64,000 nucleotides of DNA from Enterococcus innesii. Lineage in GTDB: Bacteria; Bacillota; Bacilli; Lactobacillales; Enterococcaceae. The stretch covers positions 191,001 to 255,000 of the forward strand of contig JAHHEN010000004.1 of the NCBI GenBank assembly GCA_018982785.1. The letters are read 5' to 3'. A program made the position numbers and the translations under genes. Of this stretch, positions 32,693 to 42,556 are shown piece by piece. The notes beneath the pieces were generated by a model. That model was not told the origin of the DNA. It made no database searches and saw only the letters and a list, made by a program, of their open reading frames with translations. Numbering within the stretch: position 1 is the stretch's first letter; every line of letters starts with the position of its first letter.

Positions 32693-32749
32693 TTTGAAAG
32701 TATCAGACGGAACAAGATCATCCGTCGTTTCGAAGAAAGGAAGAGCATT

Positions 32750-33505
32750 ATGGCAGTAACAGGACAAGTACATTCAACAGAAAGTTTTGGATCAGTAGAT
32801 GGACCGGGTATCCGTTTTATTGTATTCATGCAAGGATGCCGCATGCGTTGCCAGTTTTGTCATAATCCAGATACTTGGAAGATTGGCACGGGTGTCGAAC
32901 GAACGACCGATGACGTCTTAGAAGAAGCGTTGAAATACCGTGAATTCTGGGGACAAAAAGGTGGGATCACTGTCAGTGGTGGAGAACCGTTACTTCAAAT
33001 GGATTTTCTGATCGATCTGTTTCGCAAAGCCAAAGCAGAAGGGGTCAGCACAACATTGGATACTTGCGGAAAACCATTTACACGAGAAGAGCCTTTTTTC
33101 AGTAAGTTTCAAGAGTTGATGACTGTGACTGATTTGCTGTTGTTTGATATCAAACATATCGATAATAAAGCCCATAAAGAGTTAACTACTCAATCCAATG
33201 ATAACATTTTGGATATGGCGAATTATCTTTCAGAAATCAATCAACCTGTCTGGATTCGCCACGTGCTGGTTCCATTTAGAAGCGACTATGATGAATTTTT
33301 GATCCGTTTGGATGAGTTTATCAAAACACTGAAGAATGTCGATAAAGTGGAGATCTTGCCTTATCACACGATGGGAAAATACAAGTGGGATGAGCTTGGT
33401 TTGAAATATCCCCTTGAAGGCATCGAACCACCAACAGAAGATCGGGTGAAAAATGCCAAACGTTTGCTTCATGTAGACGACTATAAAGGCTACTTGACCC
33501 GTTGA
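32750..33505 (+). CDS. pflA: Pyruvate formate-lyase activating enzyme
   Basis: Radical-SAM enzyme that installs the glycyl radical on PflB. 251 aa. The iron-sulfur motif CxxxCxxC is at Cys30, Cys34 and Cys37 (QGCRMRCQFC), followed by GGITVSGGEPLLQ. Start ATG follows AGAAAGGAAGAGC. It lies downstream of pflB beyond a hairpin that should lower its dose. Confidence 0.97.
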   Translation: MAVTGQVHSTESFGSVDGPGIRFIVFMQGCRMRCQFCHNPDTWKIGTGVERTTDDVLEEALKYREFWGQKGGITVSGGEPLLQMDFLIDLFRKAKAEGVSTTLDTCGKPFTREEPFFSKFQELMTVTDLLLFDIKHIDNKAHKELTTQSNDNILDMANYLSEINQPVWIRHVLVPFRSDYDEFLIRLDEFIKTLKNVDKVEILPYHTMGKYKWDELGLKYPLEGIEPPTEDRVKNAKRLLHVDDYKGYLTR

Positions 33506-33508
33506 TTA

Positions 33509-33552
33509 AACCAGGAAAGAAGAGATTGCTATTGCTTCTTTCCTGGTTTTTT
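33509..33552 (+). terminator. Terminator after pflA
   Basis: A 14-bp stem, AACCAGGAAAGAAG 33509-33522 with CTTCTTTCCTGGTT 33535-33548, then T residues. Confidence 0.92.
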
Positions 33553-33599
33553 ACTATTATTAGAAAGTGAATATCAATTGAAATAGGAGCGATGAAGAA

Positions 33600-34529
33600 A
33601 TGTCGAAAATATTAGTGTTCGGTCATCAAAATCCTGATACCGATGCCATTGGTGCAGCGATTGCTTTTGCGAACTTACAAAATCAACTCGGGAAAGACTG
33701 TGAAGCAGTAGCGCTTGGTACACCAAATGAAGAAACACAATTTGCACTAGATACCTTTGGTCTGGCTGCTCCTCGTGTGATCGATTCAGTGGCAAAGGAA
33801 ACCCAAGAAGTAATGATAGTGGATCATAACGAATTTCAACAAAGTGCAGCAGATATTGCGGATGTTACTGTATTAGCAGTGGTCGATCATCACCGTATCG
33901 CTAACTTTGAGACAGCTAACCCACTGTACTATCGTGCAGAACCTGTTGGTTGTACCAGTACGATCGTCTTGAAGTTATACAAAGAAAATCAAGTGGAAAT
34001 ACCAAAAGCGATCGCAGGAATCATGCTTTCAGCGATCATCTCCGATACATTGTTATTCAAATCGCCAACATGTACCGATGAAGATGTAGCGGCAGCAAAA
34101 GAATTAGCGGTTTTAGCAGGTGTTGAACTGGAAGCATACGGATTGGACATGTTGAAAGCCGGCACAAACCTTGGGACAAAATCAGCAGCAGAATTGCTGG
34201 ACTTGGATGCAAAAAGCTTCCCAATGGGCGGGAAAAACATCCGTATCGGGCAAGTCAATACGGTCGATTTAAAAGAAGTCTTTGACCGTCAATCAGAGTT
34301 GGAAGCTGCCATGAAAGAATCAATGTCAGCAAATGGCTATGATCTGTTCTTGCTGGTTGCTACTGATATCTTAGACAGTAATTCTGAGCTATTAGTTGTT
34401 GGTGAACCAATTGCCCCAGTAGAAGCAGCGTTTAACACGACATTAACCAACAATCGTGCCTTCTTACCAGGAGTTGTTTCTCGTAAAAAACAAATCGTTC
34501 CTCAATTAACCGCAGTTTTTGAAGGATAA
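33600..34529 (+). CDS. ppaC: Manganese-dependent inorganic pyrophosphatase
   Basis: Family II pyrophosphatase, hydrolysing PPi to drive biosynthesis. 309 aa in two domains: DHH ([21 protein letters not shown] and [10 protein letters not shown] supply metal ligands) and DHHA2 at the C-terminus with the substrate-binding RKKQIVPQL. Ribosome binding site TAGGAGCGATG is present. The order pflA-ppaC-DUF1803 is one I recall from streptococci as well. Confidence 0.96.
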   Translation: MSKILVFGHQNPDTDAIGAAIAFANLQNQLGKDCEAVALGTPNEETQFALDTFGLAAPRVIDSVAKETQEVMIVDHNEFQQSAADIADVTVLAVVDHHRIANFETANPLYYRAEPVGCTSTIVLKLYKENQVEIPKAIAGIMLSAIISDTLLFKSPTCTDEDVAAAKELAVLAGVELEAYGLDMLKAGTNLGTKSAAELLDLDAKSFPMGGKNIRIGQVNTVDLKEVFDRQSELEAAMKESMSANGYDLFLLVATDILDSNSELLVVGEPIAPVEAAFNTTLTNNRAFLPGVVSRKKQIVPQLTAVFEG

Positions 34530-34546
34530 TTTGAATAAATGTCAGA

Positions 34547-34588
34547 ATGCTGGTGAGATCTGTTTTGGTAGATCAAGCCAGCATTTTT
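34547..34588 (+). terminator. Terminator after ppaC
   Basis: ATGCTGG 34547-34553 pairs with CCAGCAT 34578-34584, enclosing an AGATC/GATC stem, followed by TTTTT. Confidence 0.8.
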
Positions 34589-34617
34589 CATGATTTTTTG
34601 AATAAGGAGTCCGCACA

Positions 34618-35427
34618 GTGAAATTTTTTTATAGTCCCCATTATCGTTCATTACAACCGATAGTGGCATCTTCTGAATTCCATGATTTGGTTCATGTGCT
34701 TCTAAGCTGTCAAGAACCGCCGACATTACGAGAGCTAAAAGCGAAGTTTCCGCAGGTGTCATTTGATAAAACTCTTGACCGCTTGATCGCATCAGCTTTG
34801 ATCATCCGTAAAAATCGACGCTATTTTTTAGGTTTTCCTGTTTATACTGAAGAAGATCAAAAGCAGTTGCAAGAAAGTGACGGTTTTTATCAAGAAGCCC
34901 TTGATTGGTCAACACAAGAGATTGCTGATTTTATCAAAAGCTTTACGGTGACAAGTGCTGAAAACAAATATTTTTATGGTTGTTTGCAAGGAGTGGAGCA
35001 AGGAGTCGTGTATTCGTTGACTCATGAGACGTTTCAGATGATCACTTACGCAGAAGCGCCATGGCCACCGACACTACCGGCTTTTTTTGAAGCAAATCGC
35101 CAGCTACAAAATCTAGCGGTTTATGACGAACTAATGGATTTGATCGGCGATGTCGATCCAGTCTATTACTTAGATCAAGTAAGTGTCATCTTTGAACGTA
35201 TCCGTAAAAACAAAAAAGTGCGTTCAAGTATTTTTCTAGAATCGCTCCAACGATTGAAAATTGTCAGTTCCGAGCTAGATTTCTTGCTGGAAGAAATAAA
35301 TTGTGATAATCTAAAAAACGGTCGTTATCCTCCTTCTGAAAAGGATAGTTTCTTGCAACGATTAGTGATTGCTCAATTAGCAATAAGGACAGGTTCATAC
35401 AACACTTTATTTTTCAATAATATTTGA
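34618..35427 (+). CDS. DUF1803-like protein of unknown function
   Basis: A 269-aa soluble protein with GTG start after AAGGAGTCCGCACA. No signal peptide or membrane segment. It begins MKFFYSPHYRSLQPIV and is rich in aromatic residues; the N-terminal part (residues 20-80) has a winged-helix-like look (LRELKAKFPQVSFDKTLDRLIASALI), suggestive of a DNA-binding or adaptor role. Placement beside ppaC matches my memory of DUF1803 genes in streptococci. No function is assigned. Confidence 0.55.
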   Translation: MKFFYSPHYRSLQPIVASSEFHDLVHVLLSCQEPPTLRELKAKFPQVSFDKTLDRLIASALIIRKNRRYFLGFPVYTEEDQKQLQESDGFYQEALDWSTQEIADFIKSFTVTSAENKYFYGCLQGVEQGVVYSLTHETFQMITYAEAPWPPTLPAFFEANRQLQNLAVYDELMDLIGDVDPVYYLDQVSVIFERIRKNKKVRSSIFLESLQRLKIVSSELDFLLEEINCDNLKNGRYPPSEKDSFLQRLVIAQLAIRTGSYNTLFFNNI

Positions 35428-35472
35428 CATTTCTAATAATTGTGTTATTTGTTTAAAATTATATGATTTTTT

Positions 35473-35507
35473 AAAAGCTGTTAGACATCATTCTAACAGC
35501 TTTTTTT
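35473..35507 (+). terminator. Terminator after the DUF1803-like gene
   Basis: A 13-bp perfect stem, AAAAGCTGTTAGA 35473-35485 with TCTAACAGCTTTT 35492-35504, 6-nt loop, then T residues. Confidence 0.92.
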
Positions 35508-35624
35508 AGTTTTCTTTAAAATGATAATTTGATGAATAAAAATTAAAAAACAACAATCGTTTTGTTTGGAGTTTTGATTTCTTGGTGATATGATGATTTC
35601 AGAACTTTGAAAGGGGATATAAAA

Positions 35625-36071
35625 ATGGAAGGATATAAAACGGTTGAGTTTGAACAGTTGGAAGGGCATAAAACGAAAGCAGAAATGATTACATTCGTAT
35701 CGATGACAGAAATAGAAGCTGCTCGGCAAGCAATTACAAATGCGGGGATCGATGAAACACGTTTTTCTGACGGAGATCTCATTCTGGCATTGAAGCAAAA
35801 GGAACGATTTGGGGCAAATACAATCGTTTCCGTGGTTATTGATTGGCTAGTGAATCAAAATTACTTAGTGAATCCAGCCCATGCTCTGCGTTACTTGGCA
35901 AAGAAAATGGCTGATGGTCCTGTAACGAGTTATAAACTATTAAGTGAGAGTGAGTTTGACTGTGATGGGAATTACTACTTGATTGGTCACACTGGTAAAT
36001 CATTGGCGGTAAATAAAGCCTATAAAGTTTATACTGACGGACAAGTAAAAGAGCTTTGGCAAGCAAAATAG
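35625..36071 (+). CDS. Hypothetical protein, 148 aa
   Basis: Soluble, no membrane segment or signal. ATG 35625 follows AAAGGGGAT at good spacing; an in-frame TTG at 35607 overlaps that site. The C-terminal half has two helical stretches (LVNQNYLVNPAHALRYLAKKMADG) followed by short strands (GNYYLIGHTGKSLAVNKAYKVY). I do not recognise it. It stands alone between terminators with the next membrane gene, so the two may be co-transcribed (34 bp gap). Confidence 0.6.
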   Translation: MEGYKTVEFEQLEGHKTKAEMITFVSMTEIEAARQAITNAGIDETRFSDGDLILALKQKERFGANTIVSVVIDWLVNQNYLVNPAHALRYLAKKMADGPVTSYKLLSESEFDCDGNYYLIGHTGKSLAVNKAYKVYTDGQVKELWQAK

Positions 36072-36105
36072 TTGAAGATGATTTCGGCTCTAGCGGGGAA
36101 AGAAA

Positions 36106-36573
36106 GTGACTGTAGAAACAGTTGTTTTCAATAAAGGATCAAATATTGAAGGTTGTGAAAGATGCGTGAAACTAAACATTCGAATCGGCTTAGCTGGCAG
36201 TCATCTTCTGATTGGTGCATTCAGCCTGATCGGCGCACTGCTGACGCTTTACAAAGTACCAACTAGTTTTGGTACGATCCAAGTCTTGTTAGGTGAAATT
36301 TATTATACCGATACGGTATTTGACCGATTTACTCAGCTTTTCTTATTGGGGATCATTAGTCTTTATACCGTAGTGACGAGTTTTTATGGGTTTCGATTTT
36401 GGTGTTTTTGCTCCGCCTCTTCTGCATTTGGGACACTGTTGGCATATGTTGAATTAACTGAGACACTTCCGATGATGGTTGTTTTTATCCTAGTATTGGT
36501 AAGTTTGTTTCAGTTATGTGTAGTCACATACTTCATTTTCCAAAAGCTAAAAAGTAGAGCTGAAACAGGTTGA
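36106..36573 (+). CDS. Small integral membrane protein, unknown
   Basis: 155 aa, GTG start after GGGGAAAG. Four hydrophobic stretches are visible at about residues 28-47, 60-72 (weaker), 77-100 and 115-145, with a basic C-terminus. Four cysteines flank the membrane segments (EGCERCV, WCFCS). No family recognised. The terminator stem begins inside its stop region. Confidence 0.55.
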   Translation: MTVETVVFNKGSNIEGCERCVKLNIRIGLAGSHLLIGAFSLIGALLTLYKVPTSFGTIQVLLGEIYYTDTVFDRFTQLFLLGIISLYTVVTSFYGFRFWCFCSASSAFGTLLAYVELTETLPMMVVFILVLVSLFQLCVVTYFIFQKLKSRAETG

Positions 36574-36598
36574 ACAGATACGTTCAAGCTGTTTTTTT
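36565..36598 (+). terminator. Terminator overlapping the end of the membrane-protein gene
   Basis: ACAGGTTGAAC 36565-36575 with GTTCAAGCTGT 36582-36592 (one G-G mismatch), then T7. Confidence 0.82.
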
Positions 36599-36776
36599 CT
36601 GTCCAGAACAATTCGTTCGTATCATAGGGTTATTACGTTACTAGAAATTTATTTTATGCTATGCTAGCAGTAGAGAACGTTTGCTTGCGAATCTTTCTCA
36701 AAGGGTAAAATCGTGACAGTGATCGATGGTCACAGAATAAGCGATCAAGATGAATTGAAGGAGGACTGATGAGAGA

Positions 36777-38695
36777 GTGGTTACCAAACAACAGGAACTG
36801 ACTGCAGAAAAAGACTTTCTGAGTGGTGAAAATTTTTATGTCCAACATTTCTTAGGAGCCCATCAAGTCGATAACGGCTATGTGTTTCGCGTTTGGGCAC
36901 CAAAGGCTCAACAAGTTTGGCTTGTTGGCGATTTCAACCAATGGACAGACACTTTGCCAATGAATAAAAGGGCAGAATCTGGAGTATGGGAAATTGAGAC
37001 CAATCAAGTAGAAGCAGGCCAGCTTTATAAATACAAAGTCAAACAAGCAAATGGACGAGAAGTGTTAAAGATTGACCCTTTTGCTGTCCATTTTGAAGCT
37101 CGACCAGGAACAGCGGCAGTCTTGCACAATATTCCTCCCAAAAAATGGCGGGACGGACTGTGGCAAGGCCGCAAAAAAAGACAGAAAACATTTAACCGAC
37201 CTCTAAATATTTATGAAGTTCATGCCAGCTCGTGGAAGCATCACGAAGACGGCACCCCTTATCGCTTCTCTGAATTAAAAGATGAACTTATTCCTTATGT
37301 GAAAAAAATGGGTTATACCCATATTGAATTTATGCCATTGATGGAACATCCATTAGGTACCTCTTGGGGCTATCAGTTGACAGGTTATTTTGCGCTCAGT
37401 TCCTATTATGGGACACCAGAAGAGTTCCAAGACTTTGTAGAGGCATGCCACTTAGAAAATATTGGTGTCTTTGTTGACTGGGTACCTGGACATTTTTGTG
37501 TCAATGACGACAGCCTCGCTTATTATGACGGGACACCAACCTTCGAATACATGGACGAGAATCGAGCCAAAAATGTGCGCTGGGGAGCAATCAATTTTGA
37601 TCTAGGGAAACCGCAAGTCCAAAGCTTTCTGATCTCAAGCGCCTTGTTTTGGATTGAGTTCTATCATATCGATGGGATTCGAGTGGATGCTGTTTCCAAC
37701 ATGATTTACCGCGATTATGACGAAGGACCTTGGGAGCCCAATCACGAAGGCGGCAATCGCAATTTTGAAGGCTATTACTTCTTGCAGAAGCTTAATTCCG
37801 TTATTAAATTAGCCCATCCAGCAGTGGTCATGATAGCAGAAGAAAGTACTTCTGAGACCAAAATAACAGGAATGGTCGAAGAGGGCGCGTTAGGATTTGA
37901 TTATAAATGGAATATGGGCTGGATGAACGATGTCTTGCGTTTTTACGAGATGGATCCGATTTTCCGCAAAGACCATTTAAGTTTGCTTTCTTTTTCTTTT
38001 ATGTATCGGATGCAAGAAAATTATATTTTGCCTCTCTCTCATGATGAAGTTGTTCATGGTAAAAAAGTTTGATGCACAAAATGTGGGGAGACCGCTACAA
38101 GCAGTTTTCACAATTACGCAATCTTTATACGTACATGATGATGCATCCAGGAAAAAAACTATTGTTTATGGGAAGTGAATGGGGTCAGTTTTTAGAATGG
38201 AAGTACGATCACGGTCTTGAATGGGTCGATCTAAACGATTCCCTAAATGCAAAAATGCAGTTCTTCACCCAAACCTTGAATGAATTGTACAAAGAAGAAC
38301 GAGGTCTTTGGGAGCTAGACGATCAGGAAGAATCGTTGGAAGTGATCGATGCAGATAACTTAGATGAAACGACATTGACTTTCTTGCGACAAGGGAAAAC
38401 CAAAAAAGATTTCTTGATCGTGGTGGTCAATCTAACACCGGTGGAGCGGCACGATTTTGCGATCGGTGTTCCGTATGAAGGAACATATCGTGAGATTTTA
38501 AACACGGAACGGGATATATTTGGCGGAACTTGGATTGCTAATAACCAAGACTGTCAAACCAGTCATACCCCTTTTAAACGATATGATTATCAAATCAAAA
38601 CAATTTTGCCTGCACTTGGGGCTTTGATCATCAAACCAGAAAAAATCAAAATGACTCGTAAAAAAGGACCAACAAAATCACGAAAAAAAGAGTAA
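36777..38695 (+). CDS. glgB: 1,4-alpha-glucan branching enzyme GlgB (one apparent frameshift)
   Basis: Adds alpha-1,6 branches to glycogen. Repaired length about 639 aa. CBM48 N-terminal domain ([20 protein letters not shown]), GH13 barrel with the nucleophile in [11 protein letters not shown], the acid in MIAEEST and [12 protein letters not shown], and a beta C-terminal domain. The frame shifts by -1 at the A6 run 38061-38066; a seventh A reads [13 protein letters not shown]. Start is uncertain: GTG 36777 is 12 nt from AAGGAGG, while an ATG at 36769 is better placed but out of frame and stops after 10 codons. First gene of glgBCDA. Confidence 0.92.
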
Positions 38696-38705
38696 AGGGG
38701 GAAAG

Positions 38706-39868
38706 GTGAGTAGATCACCAAACAAAATGAAAACAGAGATGTTAGCAATGATCCTCGCAGGGGGACAAGGGACTCGATTAGGGAAATTAACAAAGAATAT
38801 TGCTAAACCAGCGGTTCCATTTGGTGGCAGATATCGGATCATCGATTTCACGTTGAGTAATTGTGTCAATTCAGGAATCAAAAATGTGGGTGTTGTCACT
38901 CAGTACCAGCCATTAGCACTAAACAACCATATCGGCAATGGTGCGAGCTGGGGATTGGATGGCATCAGTACCGGAGTGACCATCTTACAGCCATATTCAA
39001 ATTCAGAAGGCGAAAAATGGTTTGAAGGAACCGCCCATGCCATCTATCAAACATCGCCTATATCGATGAGATGGACCCGCAATATGTCTTGATTTTATCC
39101 GGCGATCATATCTATAAAATGGATTATGAAGAAATGCTGGAAAAACACAAAGAAAATGATGCTTCATTGACGGTTGCAGTTCTCGAAGTTCCGATGAAAG
39201 ATGCTTCTCGTTTCGGGATCATGAATACTGATAAAAATGACCGCATCATCGAATTTGATGAAAAACCAGCCGAACCAAAAAGCAATCTTGCTTCGATGGG
39301 GATCTATATATTTGATTGGAGTCGTCTACGCAGTATGCTATTGAGTAACTACACAAAAGACGGCGAAATGGTCGATTTTGGGAAACATGTCATTCCTTCT
39401 TATCTCGAAAGCGGCGACAACGTTTTTGCCTATCGCTTCTCTGGCTATTGGAAAGACGTAGGAACAATCGATTCCTTATGGGAAGCCAACATGGAATTTA
39501 TTGATCCAGCCATGGAGTTGAATATCCGTGATAAAAGCTGGCAAGTGTTCTCTAAAAATCCAATCGCACCCCCACATTTTGTGACTGAAACCGGTGCTGC
39601 AAGAAATTCGCTTGTGATGGATGGCTGCTATGTTGCTGGGGAGATCGAGCACAGCATTTTATCAGAGAATGTGCAAGTGAAAGAAGGCTCGACCATCAAA
39701 GACAGTGTGATCATGCCAGGAGCGGTGATCGGCAGAAACGTCAAATTAAACCGAGTGATCGTTGGGGAAAATGCAGTGATTGGTGACGACGCAGAAATCG
39801 ATGGAACAGACGAAATTGCCGTAGTCGGCTATTCTGAAATTTTAGGGGTGACGATTGATGAGAACTAA
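38706..39868 (+). CDS. glgC: Glucose-1-phosphate adenylyltransferase GlgC (one apparent frameshift)
   Basis: Makes ADP-glucose from glucose-1-phosphate and ATP. About 387 aa when repaired. The nucleotidyl-transferase domain has [19 protein letters not shown] and the GDHIYKMDY and FGIMNTD motifs; the C-terminal third is a left-handed beta-helix. GTG 38706 follows AAAGGGGG. The frame shifts by -1 near AAA 39049-39051; one more A gives [18 protein letters not shown]. This run is short, so a general single-base loss is a better description than homopolymer error alone. Followed by glgD with an 11-bp overlap. Confidence 0.92.
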
Positions 39869-41009
39869 TAAAATGTGTGCGATTTTAGGGAACCTACAGC
39901 GATACCAAGACTTGATGCCATTAACGGAAAATCGTCCGCTATCAACCTTGTTATTTGATTGCAAATATCGCTTGCTAGATTTCAATCTTTCAAGTATCGA
40001 AAATGCCAATATCAAACAAGTCTATATGATTTTCAATGAAGGAGAAACGCAGTCGGTCTTCGATCATATCGGTGGCGGAAAAGAGTGGAACTTGGACGGC
40101 GTACAAAACCGGTTCTTTATCCACTTATTCCAAGACTCATTGAAAAAGCAAGCCGAAGGGCAAGAGTACTACTATAATGTCATTGACTATCTGGAAAAAT
40201 CCAAATCAGATCATACTGTATTTATGGGCAGTAAGATCTTATGCAACATTGATTTGCGTGCATTGCTGAAAATTCATCAACTACAAGGCAATGAAATGAC
40301 TGTGGTGTATAAACGTATCGGCAGTGATCATGTTTCTGAAAGCGACTTGTTGTTCAATGTTGACAGTGAAGGTCACTTAGAAGAAGCGATCCAAGCGAAA
40401 AAAGGGGAAGTTGGCTCCTTAGTCAATTTATGTACGGATATTTTTATTATTCAAACGGATCGACTGATCACGGCTCTTAAAGAAGGCCAAACGGTTGGCG
40501 CAACGGCGGATCTCGGTCAATTTTTAAGAGAAATGATCTCTGTAGAGAATACCGGCCTTTATGAATATACTGGTTATTTAAGTAATATTTACGATATCTC
40601 TTCTTATTATCAAACCAACATGGATATGTTAGATGTGCACAAATTCACTTCATTGCTTTATTCGAATCAAAAAATTTATACCAAATTGAAGAATGAAGTA
40701 CCAACCTATTACTCGGAGACGTCTGAGGTGAAAAACAGCCATTTTGCTTCTGGTTGCATCGTGGAAGGTATGGTCGAACAGTCACTGGTTGCCCGTCGTA
40801 CGAAAATCCATCCTGAGGCAAAAGTCAAAGGCGCAATCATTTTCGGGAATAACGAAATCAAAGCAGGTGCGGAAGTTTCTTATGCGATCTTAGATAAAAA
40901 TGTGACCATCGCAGAAGGTGTAAAAGTTCAGGGAACCAAAGATGCGCCGATCGTTATTAAGAAGAATTCTCATGTGACAGAAGATGTTATCGGAGGAGCA
41001 AGCGCATGA
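39858..41009 (+). CDS. glgD: GlgD, second subunit of glucose-1-phosphate adenylyltransferase
   Basis: 383 aa, homologous in architecture to GlgC but with degenerate catalytic motifs at the N-terminus ([20 protein letters not shown] replaces the GGxGTRLxPLT type loop), the mark of the regulatory GlgD subunit in Firmicutes. The C-terminal beta-helix repeats are clear ([20 protein letters not shown] pattern). It overlaps glgC at its start and glgA at its stop (ATGA), indicating tight coupling. Confidence 0.92.
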   Translation: MRTNKMCAILGNLQRYQDLMPLTENRPLSTLLFDCKYRLLDFNLSSIENANIKQVYMIFNEGETQSVFDHIGGGKEWNLDGVQNRFFIHLFQDSLKKQAEGQEYYYNVIDYLEKSKSDHTVFMGSKILCNIDLRALLKIHQLQGNEMTVVYKRIGSDHVSESDLLFNVDSEGHLEEAIQAKKGEVGSLVNLCTDIFIIQTDRLITALKEGQTVGATADLGQFLREMISVENTGLYEYTGYLSNIYDISSYYQTNMDMLDVHKFTSLLYSNQKIYTKLKNEVPTYYSETSEVKNSHFASGCIVEGMVEQSLVARRTKIHPEAKVKGAIIFGNNEIKAGAEVSYAILDKNVTIAEGVKVQGTKDAPIVIKKNSHVTEDVIGGASA

Positions 41010-42439
41010 AGGTTTTGTTTACAGCAGCAGAATGCGCCCCGTTTTTTAAAACAGGCGGATTAGGGGATGTTGCAGGTGCATTGCCAAAAGAGTTGGTCAA
41101 AAAAGGCGTCGAAACAGTTGTCGTCTTACCTTACTTTACGAAAATGCCTGCCGAATACCAAGACCAAATGGAGGATTGTTTTTCCTTTGAAGTGGCGGTC
41201 GGCTGGCGCAAGCAATATTGTGGGATCAAAAAATTAGTTCTAGGCTCTGTGACCTATTATTTCATAGACAATCTCTATTATTTTGGTCGCGAACGTCTCT
41301 ATGATTTTTATGATGATGGGGAACGCTTTGCTTTCTTCCAATTAGCCGTGATCGAAATGATGGAACGCATTGAATTTATTCCAGACATCGTTCATGTCAA
41401 TGACTACCATACGGCGATGATTCCGTTCTTGATCAAAGAAAAATATCATTGGATTCAAGCGTATCAAAACATACGCACCGTTTTGACGATCCATAACATT
41501 GGGTTTCAAGGGTGGTATAGTCGCGATATATTACCAGATCTTTTTGGGATGGGTACGGAAAGATACGATGATGGAACCTTGCGCTTAAACGATTGCTTGA
41601 ACTTTATGAAGGCAGGAATCTTGTATGCTGACCGCATCACGACCGTCAGTCCTTCCTATAGTGAAGAAATCAAAACCTCTGAGTTCGGCTGTGGGCTTGA
41701 AGTCATTTTACGTATGGAAAGCGGCAAACTCAGCGGCATCTTAAACGGAATTGATTATGAAATGAACGATCCAGAAACCGATCCTCATTTGGACTATCCT
41801 TTCAGTGTCGAGGATTTATCAGGAAAAGCAAAAAACAAGCGAGCGCTACAAGAACAGTTTGGCTTGCCAACTCGTAAAGAGGTTCCGTTGATTTCCGTTG
41901 TCAGTCGTTTGACCACTCAAAAGGGGTTCCATTTAGTTCTTGAAGAAATGGAAAACCTCTTGCAATTTGATGTCCAGTTTATCCTATTGGGAACCGGTGA
42001 GCATGATTTTGAAGAAGGCTTTCGTTACTTTGCGCAGAAATATCCTGACAAATGTGCCGCCGCGATTTCTTTTGATATCGCATTGGCGCAAAAGTTATAC
42101 GCAGCAGCGGATCTCTTCTTGATGCCTTCCGCCTTTGAACCATGTGGACTATCGCAGATGATCGCGATGCGTTATGGTACATTACCCGTCGTCCATGAAA
42201 TCGGTGGCTTGAAAGATACGGTAGATTCCTATAATCCGATCACCAAACAAGGTACCGGCTTTGGCTTTCAAGAGTTTTCACCATTCTACTTGATGAATGC
42301 CTTGAAACAAGGAATCGAATTGTACGAATCGGATCAGACAACCTGGAACGCTTTAGTCAAGCAAGCAATGAAAAAAGATTTTAGCTGGAATCAAAGCTCA
42401 GATCTTTATGTTGAGTTGTATAATAATATCAAAGTTTGA
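41006..42439 (+). CDS. glgA: Glycogen synthase GlgA
   Basis: GT5 glycosyltransferase that extends glucan chains from ADP-glucose. 477 aa. [16 protein letters not shown] at residues 14-29 binds ADP-glucose, and the C-terminal domain has the conserved [20 protein letters not shown] and GGLKDTV. Start overlaps the glgD stop. A strong terminator follows, separating it from glgP. Confidence 0.96.
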   Translation: MKVLFTAAECAPFFKTGGLGDVAGALPKELVKKGVETVVVLPYFTKMPAEYQDQMEDCFSFEVAVGWRKQYCGIKKLVLGSVTYYFIDNLYYFGRERLYDFYDDGERFAFFQLAVIEMMERIEFIPDIVHVNDYHTAMIPFLIKEKYHWIQAYQNIRTVLTIHNIGFQGWYSRDILPDLFGMGTERYDDGTLRLNDCLNFMKAGILYADRITTVSPSYSEEIKTSEFGCGLEVILRMESGKLSGILNGIDYEMNDPETDPHLDYPFSVEDLSGKAKNKRALQEQFGLPTRKEVPLISVVSRLTTQKGFHLVLEEMENLLQFDVQFILLGTGEHDFEEGFRYFAQKYPDKCAAAISFDIALAQKLYAAADLFLMPSAFEPCGLSQMIAMRYGTLPVVHEIGGLKDTVDSYNPITKQGTGFGFQEFSPFYLMNALKQGIELYESDQTTWNALVKQAMKKDFSWNQSSDLYVELYNNIKV

Positions 42440-42451
42440 TTGTTTTAAGAC

Positions 42452-42525
42452 AGAAGAATCCTTGTCTGCAACAGAACGGTTAGTTGTATGACTAGCCATT
42501 CTGGCGGCAAGAATTCTTCTTTTTT
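42452..42525 (+). terminator. Large terminator between glgA and glgP
   Basis: Outer stem AGAAGAATCCTTG 42452-42464 with CAAGAATTCTTCT 42508-42520 (one mismatch), nested CAGAA/TTCTG and GGTTAGT/ACTAGCC stems, and a T-run to 42525. Confidence 0.85.
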
Positions 42526-42556
42526 ATAAACGGTTAGCATAAAGGAGTGTAACCCT

